Positions 49,112-61,340 are shown, counted from the stretch's first letter. The stretch is DNA of 64,000 nt from Chrysomallon squamiferum (GCA_012295275.1 CM022667.1:16324488-16388487); one strand, 5' to 3'. Numbers and translations: made by a program. Notes: generated by a model not told the origin, from the sequence alone.

Positions 49112-51252
49112 TTAATTATTTATCGTATAAATCTCACAATTTATACCCTCACTTGGAATTTGTCTCACTTTTGTACGATTTGTTTTGGATTTTGTCTTGC
49201 TTATGTCTTCTTTTCCGTGTCTTTCACCCTGCATCTGATTTCGTTTCTCTTTAACTGAACCTTTCGATGAGCCTGTTTGCAGGGAACCAAGTTCAAGAAA
49301 ATATCTTTTTTCATCTATGATTCTCTTCTGTTTGATATCAAAATGACTAATAACTTCTTCTTTTCCAGTACATTTCTTCATGCATAGAATTACTGAAAGC
49401 CGCTGCATCTTCCATTGTGTGACTTTGTCTTCTGAAATAAGTGCACATGTTTGTGACATCATAGCAATGAGGGCATTGAACATCAAGACGTAAGTGAGAA
49501 GGACAAAGAGTATAACAAGAGTTGTGGCCAGCCAAGGCACACTTGCTTCAGTGAGCACAGTAAGTTCAGGCAAACCCAGCATCATGTTAAATAAAGTAAA
49601 CATAGTCATCTGAAAACTCTCAAAATTCTCAGAATTGTTACCTTGTATGTTAGTTGGAACAAAGAGCATGTAAATCATTCCTGTAAATGACAGATATTCG
49701 ATCAATATAATGATCGAAAAGCGAATCAGATCACTGAATAAAACTTTTTGTATCATCACGGTGAAAAAGCTGAATTTTTTAAAACCTCTAAGGAAAAATG
49801 TGAGGAACCAGGATCCAATAAGGACTGAAAGGATAATAAGGTAGGGGGAACCAGGCTGGATGAAGTACCAAAGAGCGTCTACAAATGTTGTTAGAGAAAA
49901 CAGAACCAGCAAAAGATGGTATGTCCCATTATGATGGATCCTTCTGAAATTCCACCATTTTCTTTCATAAAGAGGTTTTCCTTCCATCAACAAATATAGT
50001 ATAGGAATAATAAGATTTAAGGAACCGATCGCAGTAACAAAATTTGTTTTAGTTTGTGATGAAGTTTGATTGGTCTTGTTTGAATATGAATGTTGTTCAG
50101 TTCTTAAAATGGCATATGATGTAATCCCAGTGACATATATATGAGGTGGAAGATTCCCCACAAATAGTAATACAACCTGTAGTCCAACCATTTTTTCTTT
50201 ATAACCTCTCTAATGATTGCCAGCTTCACAAATCCAAATGCTGTTTTAGTGTCCAATTCACTGATTCTTTCTAGGACCCCTTTGATTTCAGTGACCCCTA
50301 ACTGATTAAATCGAGTTTTGTTTTTACTCACATATTTTACGAACGAGTCAATGTCGATGTCGTCTGAAATATTTTTGGACGATTTCTTTTCTTCATGATT
50401 ATTCTGAAGCCAACGTAGCATTGAAACAGTGTCTATTTCAGTTATATCATACCGTTTGATGTCGAATAAGCCATCGTGTTTGTGAAGTCTGCAGTAAACA
50501 TCATCTAAATTCAGAATGTATTTAAATATTTCTGATTCACCTAGTTGGCTTGCAAGTAGTAATGGAGTACATTTTTCATAATTTGGGTAAAACCAGACAG
50601 CAACTGGATCACTTTCTTCATCAACTCCTTTCTTGTCACCTTTTCTTTTGTCTAGATAGGCGTTAAGGTGTGCCATCATTTCAATAACCTCTTCTTGATT
50701 ATCAGAATGACAATATGAATATTTCACAAGAGAATGGAAAACTGTATCACCATAGCTATTACGAAGTGATATTTTAGCACCGTTTTCAATGAGCAAATTG
50801 ACCATTTGTTCGTCAAAATTCAGGGCTGCCACGGAAAGTGGAAGCTCTCCCATCATAACTGTGTATCTAAAGCGACTGCCAGTGGCACAAATACTCAGCA
50901 GCTGGGTTCTTTTATTTTCATTTTCAAGCATAGCTCTTGCTGCTTTAATATTTGGTTTGCTAATTGCAATGTGAAGAGCTGTCTGCCCTTTATACTCGTC
51001 AGATTTTGCTGTCTCTGTTAAAAGACTGGGGCAGAGAGAAACAACCGTCTTAACTAAATCAGCCTTGTCATCATATTTAGTTATCAGATGAAGTAAGGTT
51101 TCATCGTTTTCATTTTCATGCTGTTTATAACGGTAATGCGCCAACTGTTTTTTGTCACTACTTGTTTTAATCGCTTTAAGTTTTTCAATGGCTTCAACAC
51201 GTCTAAAATTAATTATGTCCTCTGAAAGCTTTTCCAATTCTGAATCGTACAT
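49112..51252 (-). pseudogene. TRPV-like cation channel, copy 2 (frameshifted)
   Basis: Sister of the 20722-22737 gene. The N-terminal part (382 codons, 50104-51252) has the ankyrin domain with GELPLSVAALN and ends shortly after the start of S1. The rest (49112-50191) is in another frame and has S1-S6, the pore with LGLPE and the TRP box (QWKMQRL). The break is a 2-bp gain in a TA run at about 50134-50142 (GACATATATATGAGG against GATATATATGAGG). This copy keeps an extended basic C-tail of about 80 residues (RNQMQGERHGKED... type) and a shorter S5-pore loop without the two cysteines. The rest of the frame is clean, so the lesion is recent, or a sequencing error in a simple run. If the latter, this is a second functional gene. 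Confidence 0.85.
50131..50142 (-). other. Frameshift site in TRPV copy 2
   Basis: CATATATATG here against TATATATG in copy 1: two extra bases in a dinucleotide run. It is the only place where the reading frame of copy 2 changes. Confidence 0.8.
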
Positions 51253-51830
51253 TTCAAATAGTGGTATACTGTTACACAGAATTCAATTTTTTTTTTTTTA
51301 AATGCACGATGTATGCCGACATACAGCCTTCTCAGCAGTGTTTAAAAAGTATTATTTAAATTAATTTTCTTTGAGTCAGTTGATCTATTTCTTCATGAAC
51401 ATGTTGTTTACAGGTAGGATTATACTAAACTTTATTTATTTGTTTTATTTTCAAACTTGCAAATGTTACGCTCATCCTGCAGTTTGTCAGAAAAACTAAT
51501 GATCCTCAAATTTCCTTCAAAGAAATGGTTACAGATGTTATTTTTTTCTTAAACGTTTCTTCTCCTATTGATTGTAATTTATTTTTGTTATTTCATTTTA
51601 TGTACTTTATTATTTTTGTTTTTAATATTTTGATGTCATTCAACTGAATGTTTCTAGTCAGTTACAAGTAGAAATATTTTTCATATGCTATCTCCTTTCC
51701 AAAAATAGCGATCTGAAAAACAAGAACAACAATATTAATTCATGTTTTTGAAATGCACTTTAATAAAAGATCCTAAAAATGTAATAAACATTAATATTAA
51801 AATCTGGTAATGTATGTATGTACGTAGATG
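51253..51830. other. 5' flank of TRPV copy 2
   Basis: Colinear with 22738-23400 (GCACGATGTATGCCG, then TTTTAATATTTTGATGT), with small indels. No promoter motif could be singled out. Confidence 0.6.
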
Positions 51831-51834
51831 TATG

Positions 51835-52075
51835 TATTTACGTCTTTGTATATATATATATATATATATTAGTGTATGTATGTATGCATATATGTATGTA
51901 TCTAATGTATCTATGTATATATTTATGTATTTACGCAGGGACCAATGCGTGTGTATGCTTTGAATTGTGAATTTATTTAGAGGTCAGGAATTGGTGGTTT
52001 GGGTATAATTAGAAACATTAGGGAGACAAGACAACTTGATTCTTGTTCAGTTTTCATGGACGTCATTGACAAATG
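51835..52075. repeat. Right inverted arm of T2 (truncated), with microsatellite
   Basis: ATGT/TA-type simple repeats (51840-51930), then GTGTGTATGCTTTGAATTGTG and GGAATTGGTGGTTTGGGT matching 23525-23650. It stops at about 52075, where the first unit continues for another 560 bp. Confidence 0.65.
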
Positions 52076-52209
52076 TTTGAATGTGAACGAACGGCAGCTG
52101 AAAGGTGTGATTTTATTTAGAATTTTAATATTAATTAATTGATCTATACATGACCAGTTGTTTGGTTACATGTTTGGACAGACTAATGGCCAGCGATGGT
52201 CCTTAGCCA

Positions 52210-52558
52210 AGGCCTAGATAAATATGTGAGATAAAGAGCCCTGAGTCGCGGCAATTAAGGGCATCTGGTGAGGAAATAAATTCAAAATGAAGATTCCTGG
52301 AGAGATCAGTTGTAATATAACAATAACAGAGTTAACCACTGATACACTGAATCCTAAAAGAAAGTTATTATTTTATTATTTCACTGAATATCTGATAATG
52401 AATTTAAATCTAAAGTAAATATCCAATCAAATTAATAATAATTTGTGTAAAATTAAAAATTTAGTTCATAGAAACTATATTATCGAAATGGCACGATTCG
52501 CTTTTCATAACATGTCACTGAATTTCCAGCTGACTTTAACATATAACAGTTTTGTAAA
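52210..52558 (+). repeat. Leader region of the gypsy remnant, copy 2
   Basis: Matches 24590-24940 (GCCTAGATAAATA, ATTCCTGGAGAGATCA, AGAAACTATATTAT). Non-coding. Confidence 0.6.
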
Positions 52559-52821
52559 ATGGCGAAAGTTAAAACGCTAAAATATCAGGTGGCAGTTGTA
52601 GGCGTCTTCACAAGAAGAAAGGGCTGTGACTCAACAAATTAATGAGGAATTGCTGAGTACTTAACAGGTTGAAAGTTAAAAGTACTAAACCAATTACCCA
52701 TTTCCTTTATGTTGGAATCAAGATAAAGATGAGTAAATTTAAAGGGTTTGATAATGGTCTCACATTTAGAGATTTTCGAGATCAGATATAAATGTCCTTT
52801 CTATATTAGAGCCTTGCAGAA

Positions 52822-53121
52822 ATGGAGCAGTTTAATTTTATGTTAGCTCATTTAGAAGGTGAAGCGAAAGAAGAAATTAGGTTAAGGTCACATGACCAAG
52901 AAAATCCAGAAGTGGTTGGGACGTTTTGCAAAAGACGACAGAAGATAGAACATCACTGCGAATTCTTTTACTGTCTCTCTGAGTTACTGGATGGAGTGAA
53001 CAGGAAAATCGTAGCTATGGTGCCCGACAACAATAATACATTGTTGCACCAATTTGCAGAGAATGTGAGAGACCGAAACCTACAAGAAAGGATTAAAACA
53101 ATTAGTCCGGCGGAGAGATGA
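52822..53121 (+). pseudogene. Gag capsid-like fragment of the gypsy remnant
   Basis: 99 codons: AHLEGEAKEEIRLRS, then FFYCLSELLDGVNRKI and LLHQFAENVRDRNLQERIK, the usual order of the gag capsid domain in mollusc/fish gypsy elements, where the last segment ends the capsid helix bundle. No zinc knuckle follows. It is a remnant, not a host gene. Confidence 0.7.
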
Positions 53122-54248
53122 CATGATCTTTCTCCAGTTACGGGAAGAAGCCTTTAAACTGTCGAAAGATGTGGGATGTTCCAGCACTTTAAAACACAAA
53201 GTAACATCCAGAACAGTGGTTTCTGATGCTACCTCTTTTCTGCTAATAGATTACATAGTAGAGCTAGGCGAAACTGTTTGAAAACATCAAAAAAGATACA
53301 AAATCTATCTGATATGTTTCCAAGTACAGCAAACAATTTCTCCACCAGCGTTCAACCTATGAAATGGGCTGTGCCTGAAAAGTTTAAAGATTATCTTTTT
53401 GGACATACATTTAACATATATACTTACAAAACCCACTAAGTCACCTTGATACCGCAAAATTCGGTACTTGGTAGCAGAGATGGGTGTCTTTTTGATGTGA
53501 AATATCATTCAGTGGAACACAATAAGAATGCCAGGAAGGAATTTTTACGAACTGACCTCTACTTCAATGGAAGCTGCGTTGAGAACTACTACTAGTATTG
53601 AAGTACCACAAACAATGAAACCAGCTACACTGAGTTATGAAAGAAACGTCATTTGCACTGTTTAATCAAATTATGGATGCCAGATCACCATTTCCCCGCT
53701 AGTTTTTAAAAGAACTAGCAGCGATACAGGCAAAATTAATCAGGAGATTGTTACATCACCTGACTAGAGGTTATGTACTGAATTTGGTTTATTAACACTA
53801 ATCCCCAAATGGGAGAGATTATTTCTTGAAAAGAATTGCTTCACAGAAAAGTAGAAGAACGTTATTTGGGACGTATGAAGCCGTCAATCTTACCAGGAAT
53901 GACGAAGGAGAAAACTCGGCATAGTTTACATAATCAGACAGGACTACAATGTTTTAAAAGAATCAGGAGCCCTGTTAGAACAGGATAATACTAAACTGCA
54001 ATGCACAAAAATTTGGAACAATGGTGCAAAGAGTGTGACAAATGAAACGACTGCAACTGCGTTTGGGACATTTCTTGCTATGAGACCTCTTGAGACTGTA
54101 TCCTGGATTTCACAGTATTGGAGCCATTTTCAAGAGAAAATGTCTCAGTCATCACTTAGTGTTACCAAGTTCGCTGTGGCGGTTCTCTCGAAAGACCAGA
54201 AGGCTTTAACCGCAGCTAAGTTGTTAATGTCTGAGTAGTTTCAGCAAT

Positions 54249-54731
54249 ATGGTGCACCCGAACGAGTACACACTGATCAGGGTAAAAACATCGAATCAGA
54301 GGTTACAAGTAGTTTATGGAGTGAATAAGAGCAGGTCCACAGCCTATCTCCCGGGAGTGACTGGTCAGTGTGAGAAATTCAACAGATCACTGCATCATGC
54401 TCTCCTCACAGTTCCCAATGATCGTAACAAGAAATGGCCTGAGTACTTGCGTCAATTTACTTATTATTACAATGCTGCAAGTCATTCTACAAAATACTTT
54501 TCAGCGTTTTATTTGATGTTTGGAAGACACGCTCAACTTTCAATCGACTGTATTTTGGGTGGAGACAATGGCGAGAAGCTGAAGAAGATACTACCAGAAT
54601 CGATACAGACAGGAGCACCAAGAGAAGCTAGGTTGTGCCTATTAATAAAGACGGGAGAATACCAGAATATCCAGGGCAGGAAAAACATTCACGACCACTC
54701 AGAAGTCAACTGTGCAGAATCACTGAAATGA
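54249..54731 (+). pseudogene. Integrase C-terminal fragment of the gypsy remnant
   Basis: 160 codons covering the end of the DDE core: the GQCEKFNRSLHHAL stretch bears the catalytic Glu position, followed by WPEYLRQFTYYYN and a YLMFGRHAQLSID segment. The start codon is arbitrary because the frame is entered after the HTDQG motif in another frame. Homologous to 26040-26220 of copy 1. Confidence 0.75.
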
Positions 54732-55389
54732 TGGACCTTGATGGAAAGTTATATAAAATTGGTCGTTTGGAAGATATAAAAGACATCAGGTGTTGAATAG
54801 GTCAGAGATGAAACAGAGTTATGTTACATATAAAGAGAAACATTATTTAATGCAGGATGAACATCAGTCAGGCAAAGCTAAAACTGACCAGTCTGTTACA
54901 TTACATATCTAGTGAGCTTGACGATCCACATCAACTTTTTGTAAACAATGTAGTCCCATCATCTCAAGCACAAAATGTACCAGGGGGCACTCTGAGACTG
55001 TCTCAGCGTACCTGCCAGCAACCACTATCGAGCAGGTCCCAGGTGAGAACGTTTGTCCATCTACTTTATCAAATGAAAATATTTTGATCAAAGTTAGTTC
55101 TACACCAGGCACTTTAAAAGGTAAGTACTGCTTGCAGTCATAGAGATACCGAATAACGTGGGACTCCAAACAAGATAAGCACAGTTGATTAAGACAGTAA
55201 TAAGTCTAGCTAGTCTGACATTTATTTTCAAACATAACTAGTTTTTTGAAATTTGTAGATTATGCTTCATAATATAACATTTAGAAATTTCGAGTTTAAA
55301 CGTCCAATTGCATTTGTTTCTCAGAACAGGTCCATGAATATCACCATGTTTCACCATCTTATGAATGTTTTTGAGGACGTAAATGTAAA

Positions 55390-55760
55390 GATACAAAAAT
55401 ACCTTTAACGCGTCTGAGGTATATTTCTCTTTGTTTGGACTTGGGGAATTCCTCCATGACATTTGCGAAATTAATATACTGTAAACGCTCTCTCTGGGGC
55501 TATCTTTAGGAATGCAGAACAGAATGGTCTGCCAGTGGTGTGGCATGTTATCAGTGTGACTGGGGCGAAAGATATTTTAAAAGAGAAGAGATAATATCTG
55601 TGTTGTACTATCATAAAGAGGAATTAAAGCTATAATCGAGACCGAACTTGTGTACTTTTTTTCTATAAAGGTGCTTTATGCATATACACATACAGGGACC
55701 AGTTTGAGACTGGGGACTGAAGTGAACAACAGCATTTCCCTGTGTGTCCGCAGATGTACG
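55390..55760 (+). repeat. Possible 3' LTR remnant or dispersed repeat after the gypsy element
   Basis: Direct match to 31120-31440 and 62560-62880 in its first part and to 24380-24560 in its last part (TGAGACTGGG, AACAGCATTTCCCTG). See the entry at 24250 for the LTR argument. Boundaries are unclear. Confidence 0.4.
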
Positions 55761-55829
55761 AACAGTTAAAATAATGTAAAATAATGTAGGCTACATAAAG
55801 GGTTCACTTGTGTAAAATGTATTTAATAT

Positions 55830-56020
55830 AGACTGCGTAATATACATCTTGAAATATAAAGAAATACACACTTTTATGCACAAATGTCTGGGATATATTT
55901 AAATATAGTGAAATATATTGTCAGTGTCCGAGATATAAAATATAAGATGTTCCCTGAAACATTAAAACTATTTCATGGGTTTCACGTGGGCAAAAATTTG
56001 AGAAACGCCGACTGTATCAT
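55830..56020. mobile_element. hAT-like non-autonomous element remnant
   Basis: AAATATATTGTCAGTG and TTTGAGAAACGCCG occur in the order seen at 59560-59740 and, inverted, 15770-15960. The ends resemble hAT-type TTTGAGAACC(A/G)CTG. About 200 bp, non-coding. Confidence 0.4.
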
Positions 56021-56179
56021 GCAGATGGAAGGAGCAGTATTATACTGCTAGCACATACATTACTGCTTCTCTCTTTTTACGGTTTCGGATTCCCTTTTCA
56101 ACTGTGTTTCATTTAACAGCCTTGCATGATCCGCACGATGTATTTTTGATCGTATCGTTGTAAGAGCTGCTTTTCATTC

Positions 56180-56410
56180 AGATTACTTCATCGAAACGAC
56201 ATGCGCGCGATGAGTAACGTCCCTCGACAGAAGAGACGGACACTAGTTTCTCTACATGAGCGTAAAATACCTTGTTTTTTTTTTACCTGCAGAGCACAGG
56301 TTACGAATCAATGGCTAAAAAAGGTGCACGATTTTACTGTGTGGATGAATGAAGAATGGACAAGTCCTAGAAGGATCGTGCGAGTGTGTGGCAGGGTAAG
56401 TTTCCTTCAA
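56180..56410 (+). other. Exon-like block, copy 2 (56293-56395)
   Basis: The pyrimidine tract and TACCTGCAG precede 56293 and a GGTAAGT donor follows 56395. The frame between (VTNQWLKKVHDFTVWMNEEW...) is open. The sister at 26711-26805 has the same splice-like borders but stops inside. Could be a small internal exon of an unrecognised gene. No flanking exons found. Confidence 0.25.
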
Positions 56411-56489
56411 TTATTTATAATATTTTATTATTATGAAAACGGATGCATAGATATTATAAATTCATCCTCCTACTCAAAATCTGGGAATG

Positions 56490-57260
56490 GGCGTGGGTTT
56501 ATGTATGTATGTATATATAAAAATATACATAATATGTTTACTGGAAACACATGCATGCATTAATACTGTAAATACCTCCCAATGTCAAAATCAGGGCGTA
56601 TATCTGCGTCTCTGTATAGTGTGTATGTATATATATTGCGTGTGTTTGTTTTTGTCTGTATATATTTATGTGTGTGCGTATGTAAATAAAACATTTATTT
56701 TGGAGTGACATATAATTGTTATATTGAAATCTGTACTTTACTCATCCAATCACAGAAAACCTAGATACTTGTACAACACCTACGAAGTGTTTGTAACTAC
56801 AAGCAACAAACACCTCAACTGGTTGCGGTAGACTGAATAATTAAGAACATAACTGAAATAATTGTTCCTTTTATTTGGTTTCGCCATTCCCAGTTGACAT
56901 CGTTCACTTTATAAAATTAAATCGGATCATTCCTCGCTCTTGTTACTTGTTTTTGACATCCTACGTGTGTTATGACAATTTCCCGTCCCATATTCAGGGT
57001 GGGCATATAGTCCAAATTTTGTGTCGTTTATGACCTCCCACCTCAAAATGTGCCGAACAACCCTCGTGTCTGCAGTAACATTAAAATCTTGTTCATTTCT
57101 ATGTGAAGCGATTACCCACAAAGGTTTCCGATTTGCATTGGCTGGATAATTTCCCGGCCTTACAGCATGATTGTTTTCGCACCCCCCCCCCCCAGTTTGC
57201 GAGATCTCGCGACTTGCGTCCTCTACTTACCCTGTTGGCTAAGCGCTTTGTATTAGACAA
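56490..57260 (+). repeat. T-segment right part, unit 2
   Basis: Colinear with 26900-27600. Includes the TATATAAAAATATACATAAT block (56500-56570) and a GC-richer part. A 64-codon minus-strand frame (56927-57121) has a segment, NDTKFGLYAHPEYGTGNCHN, kept in the sister copy. No family recognised. Confidence 0.6.
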
Positions 57261-57319
57261 AGCGTGATTATCATGTCCAGGCCTTTAGTCAGAGCGGACA
57301 AATGCAAATAAGAACTAAA

Positions 57320-57370
57320 CAACACACACACACACACACACACACTCACACACACACACACACACGCACA
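57320..57370. repeat. (CA)n microsatellite
   Basis: CA dinucleotides with a few interruptions; the first-unit counterpart is at 27718-27756. Confidence 0.95.
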
Positions 57371-57592
57371 CACTAAGACGTCTGAGATCTAAGTAGAAAG
57401 ACGAATTCCATTTATATTTTATATACGTTTTATATATTTAACGTTTATTCTATGTAATACTTTAAATAATTTTGTGCTTGAAATAAAGTTTGTGAATACA
57501 AAACTGTATAAAATTGCAAAATGCGACTATTTTTGCTGCTCGGAAAAGGTTTCGAATATATATATGTATTTCGAAAAATTTTTGAATATATA

Positions 57593-57602
57593 CACACACT
57601 CA

Positions 57603-57665
<63 letters not shown>

Positions 57666-57670
57666 TACAC
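57593..57670. repeat. Palindromic (CA)-(TA)n-(CA) microsatellite
   Basis: CACACACTCAGTGTGTG, then about 45 bp of TA, then ACACACAC: largely self-complementary. Followed by further CA and TA runs to 57697 and at 57890-57965. Absent at the corresponding place in unit 1. Confidence 0.9.
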
Positions 57671-57959
57671 AGGCCAGACATCACACACACACACACAAAC
57701 TGAAGGATCCACTATCCGAAACTTTTTTCCGAAAATAAATGGAATTCGAGTTTCGGACAGTTTTGTTACAAAATTTTAATTCAAAATTTCGAAAAATTAG
57801 TATACATAATGGACCGGAAATATATTTAAAATTTGCGAATTTTTCGAATTTCAGAATATTTAGAATAACTCTTATTATATAGGTTATTATATATATATAT
57901 ATATTAGGGTTATTCCAAGGATTTCGGATAAAGAATTCTCAAAATGTATATATATATAT

Positions 57960-59170
57960 ATATATATTGCATTTTTAATGAAATTGATGTATGCATGTTG
58001 AGAGATGCAAATCCACAAAAATGTAATTCATCATTATTTTCATAACCAAAACAATTAATAATCATAATAAAATTAACTGAACTGCACTAGCACTGCAAAT
58101 AGATACCAGCTCATTTTTCCTTAACAGAGTCCCAAGATAATATATGATTAAAAATAATTTAATATTTAACTATTAACTGTTGCAAGAATATTTCCAAATT
58201 TCTGAATGATAATCAGCTAGTATTTGTCAAATTCGTACATACGTAAAGAAAAACAAAATGAAAACTTACCATTTTCCATGTTGTTCGAATGATTATATTT
58301 TATTTTCACAGTTGAACGTCAGTGTTTTCTTGCATAATGGACACAGAAAACGCATTTAGCATTATATATATGAGTTGACATAAGTTACAACTTTATTGTA
58401 CAAATGAACTGAAACTTGGCTGTTAAGTTTCGTCATACTTTAATAAACGTTCCTATACGTAGAGGCTTGTAGCTTTGTTGTACATGTCTTAACTTGTTTT
58501 AGCTTCTGCAGAAGAAAACTTCATTCCCGAGGAAAGTATACTGACAGGTGAACGGGGTTTTACCTGTAGGCGTTTCTGTAAGACTTCTATGCATATTCAT
58601 TTGACGATACACAAGAAGACATACCGTCCACCTCGATAGCTACGTGTGAACAGTATCTGTAATTTGTTCAGTTAGGAACTGAGCTAATTTCGGATTTCCA
58701 ACAATGAAAACATTTATAGATATTGATTTTTTTCTTTTCTATCATTCCTCCATACTTTTTCTTTAATTTCTTTGATTTTATTCTTCTTCCTATCTTCTCC
58801 TCGTTTTCAACTTACTTACTTGTCCATTGCACTTTACTAAGCAGAGGAATTTAAGCTTATAAATAGTTAATAATATAATTAAAGTAACTATAAAAACGGG
58901 AAAACAAAATTCTGAAAATATACAATTAAAAATAATTAAGATGAATCAGAAATAGAAACTCGCTTTATTAAAAATCCTGAATTCGAATATCCCTTAACAC
59001 CAAAAGTCCTCAAATGAAAAGGTAAAATCTTGACTAATTAATTTCGTTCATTATCAGGTACATTATTATTATTATTATTATTATTATCATCATCATCATC
59101 ATCATCATTTTTTATTTATTTATTTATTCATTTATTTGTTCATTTATTCATTTTGTTATATGTTTTTAAA
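57960..59170 (+). repeat. R3 module, copy c
   Basis: Colinear with 27760-28880 (GCATTTTTAATGAAATTGATGT, then ACTTACCATT and GTTCCTATACGTAG). Low-complexity TTA/CAT/TTTA runs at 59060-59155. No gene. Confidence 0.75.
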
Positions 59171-59559
59171 ACATTGTGAACTTTAGATAACATTATCATA
59201 TTTTGATAGCAGAAAATCAGTTAAAACTGTTTCTCTATACAAACTGAGTCGTTCTGTAGAAACTGACAAAAGCTGTTTTCTGCTGGGCCGTGCTCCACCT
59301 GGGCTGAGCTGTAGCAGTCTAGACGTGTCTGATCACTGACAAAGCAGGTTAACGTGATGACATTTCACACAGATTCCCCTCTATCTGATGCTGACTGTGG
59401 TTCACTGGCTAAATTCAGCTGCGCTTTGTTTCAGATAACAAACTGTGTACATGGAAGGTAATCTAAATCGAAACATTATATGTATGTATGCATGTATATA
59501 ATGTACCTAATGTTGTCTCTCATTAGTTTCAAGTTTATTTCATATACGCTGCGAAATCT

Positions 59560-59740
59560 TGTACATTATAAAGACATATACATTTGTATACAGAAACGTA
59601 TGGGACGTATTTAAATATATTGAAATATATTGTCAGTGTCAGAGATATAAAACATTTAGAAATTCCCTGAGACACTAAAACTATTTCAAGGCTACCACAA
59701 GGGTAAAAAGGTTGAAAATCGCTGACTGTTCTGTGCAGAG
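59560..59740. mobile_element. hAT-like non-autonomous element remnant
   Basis: Shares GAAATATATTGTCAGTG and AACTATTTCAAGG with 55900-55980. Ends near TTGAAAATCGCTGA, a hAT-type terminal. The 28880-31440 copy of R2 lacks it, as expected for an insertion. Confidence 0.45.
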
Positions 59741-60716
59741 ACAACCAGCAATATGTACTAGCACATACATTATTACTTTCTTTCTTTGATTTCTTTTTTC
59801 TTCTTCCTATCTCCTCCTGCTCGTTATCAACTTATTTACTTCCCTTACTCTTTACCATGCAGAGGAATTTCAACTGATAATTAGTTAATAATATAATTAA
59901 AGTTACAAACAAACAACAAATAAATAATAATAATAATAATAATAATAAAATAATTTCAACGAAAAAAATGTCCGATAAAACCGAAAGGCGCCAAATGGAG
60001 AGGTCGGTAAAAAAATTAAGACGGACTGATTGATTAATTCATTGATTCGTTTCTTCATTTTGATATGTGCATATATTTTTTGCTCTGAAAAGTAATGAAC
60101 ATTAGATAGTATTATTATATTTTGATATCAGACCAATACTTGAAAATCAGTTGAAAATTACCCTCTACACCCGATTTTCAGCAGAAATGTAGAAACTGAC
60201 AACAATATTTGAATATGGATTAATGCCAAGAATATTTAGTTAACAACAAGTGCATGCGAATCTCTGCAAACCTGACCAGGTGCATGTCCATTCTCGTTTA
60301 TAAGCCCACCTCTCATAAATAGCGAATAAACTAATAAAATAAAATAAAAAAAAAAAATAATAATAAATAAAAGAAAAAGAAAATCAAAATTTTAAAACAA
60401 AAATAAGTAAACAATTAAGAAAAGAAGTTAGAGAAAGAGCTAGATGTTTCCAAAAAGATATTTATTTATTTCATTTTTTTTTTTTTTTTTTTTTGAAAAA
60501 TAGTGAAGAAAGCTACATCAAACATTACTGGAAGCAGATTACGTTCAGTGACTAACTTGTAAAGTAAAAGATAAAATAGTTTTCTTTTCTCCTCCTATAC
60601 ACAAACGATCACATGACATGGGTTTTTTTTTTTTAAGCAGGTGCCTTTTAATTAAAAAATAAATAAAAAATAAAATATAAAAAATATTTATAAGGATTTA
60701 ATGTACTAATTAATGC

Positions 60717-60717
<1 letters not shown>

Positions 60718-60763
<46 letters not shown>

Positions 60764-60789
60764 TTCATTTATCTATTATTATTATTATA

Positions 60790-60825
<36 letters not shown>

Positions 60826-60868
60826 TTATTATTATTATTACTACAACTACTACTACTACTACTACTAC
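60718..60868. repeat. (TTTA)n, (ATT)n, (ACT)n compound microsatellite
   Basis: Three adjacent arrays with short interruptions, corresponding to 29950-30120 in the first unit. Confidence 0.95.
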
Positions 60869-61113
60869 ACTACTACTTTTGTTGTTTGGTCTTTATTGTT
60901 GTATTTTGAATACAGTAGAGAAATCTCCAACAGGTTACTGCTTATCTTCAGTATATTTTTCATTTGCTGTCTGTGAAAAGATACACTAAAATATATTTTC
61001 TTTTTATCAGAAAGGTATTCTAGCTGTTTAGCTGGCAGATTGATTTTGCTACTACTTCTACTACGATTAGCCCTACTACGTCTGCTGTTACTGCTATGAC
61101 TATCCTTACTGTA

Positions 61114-61180
61114 CTACTATTACTACTACTACTGCTACTACTACTACTACTACTATTACTACTACTAGTACTAATACCAC

Positions 61181-61216
<36 letters not shown>

Positions 61217-61219
61217 CAT

Positions 61220-61287
<68 letters not shown>

Positions 61288-61294
61288 GTACCAC

Positions 61295-61340
<46 letters not shown>
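61114..61340. repeat. Alternating (ACT)n and (ATT)n arrays
   Basis: ACT, ATT, ACT and ATT arrays in succession, about 225 bp. They account for the poly-Leu and poly-Val/Ile open frames on the two strands. Confidence 0.95.

Larger units (their letters stand above)
52559..54800 (+). pseudogene. Ty3/gypsy retrotransposon remnant, copy 2
   Basis: In order: a gag start (MAKVKTLKYQV, soon out of frame); a gag capsid segment open at 52822-53121; a continuation with LQLREEAFKLSKD; then a sudden join to the end of RNase H near 53370-53530 (KFKDYLFGHTFNIYT and LFDVKYHS). Integrase follows, with AVAVLSKDQKA (54178-54210), HTDQG (54271-54285, second catalytic Asp region), and an open frame at 54249-54731 with GQCEKFNRSLH and YYYNAASHST. 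Protease and reverse transcriptase are deleted. Stops and frameshifts make it inactive. It occupies the same place relative to the TRPV gene as copy 1 but has decayed differently. Confidence 0.8.

Noticed and set aside
54857-55169. Overlapping 76- and 86-codon ORFs on opposite strands after the gypsy integrase
   Set aside because: Likely the decayed 3' end of the element. No motif and no conservation with copy 1.
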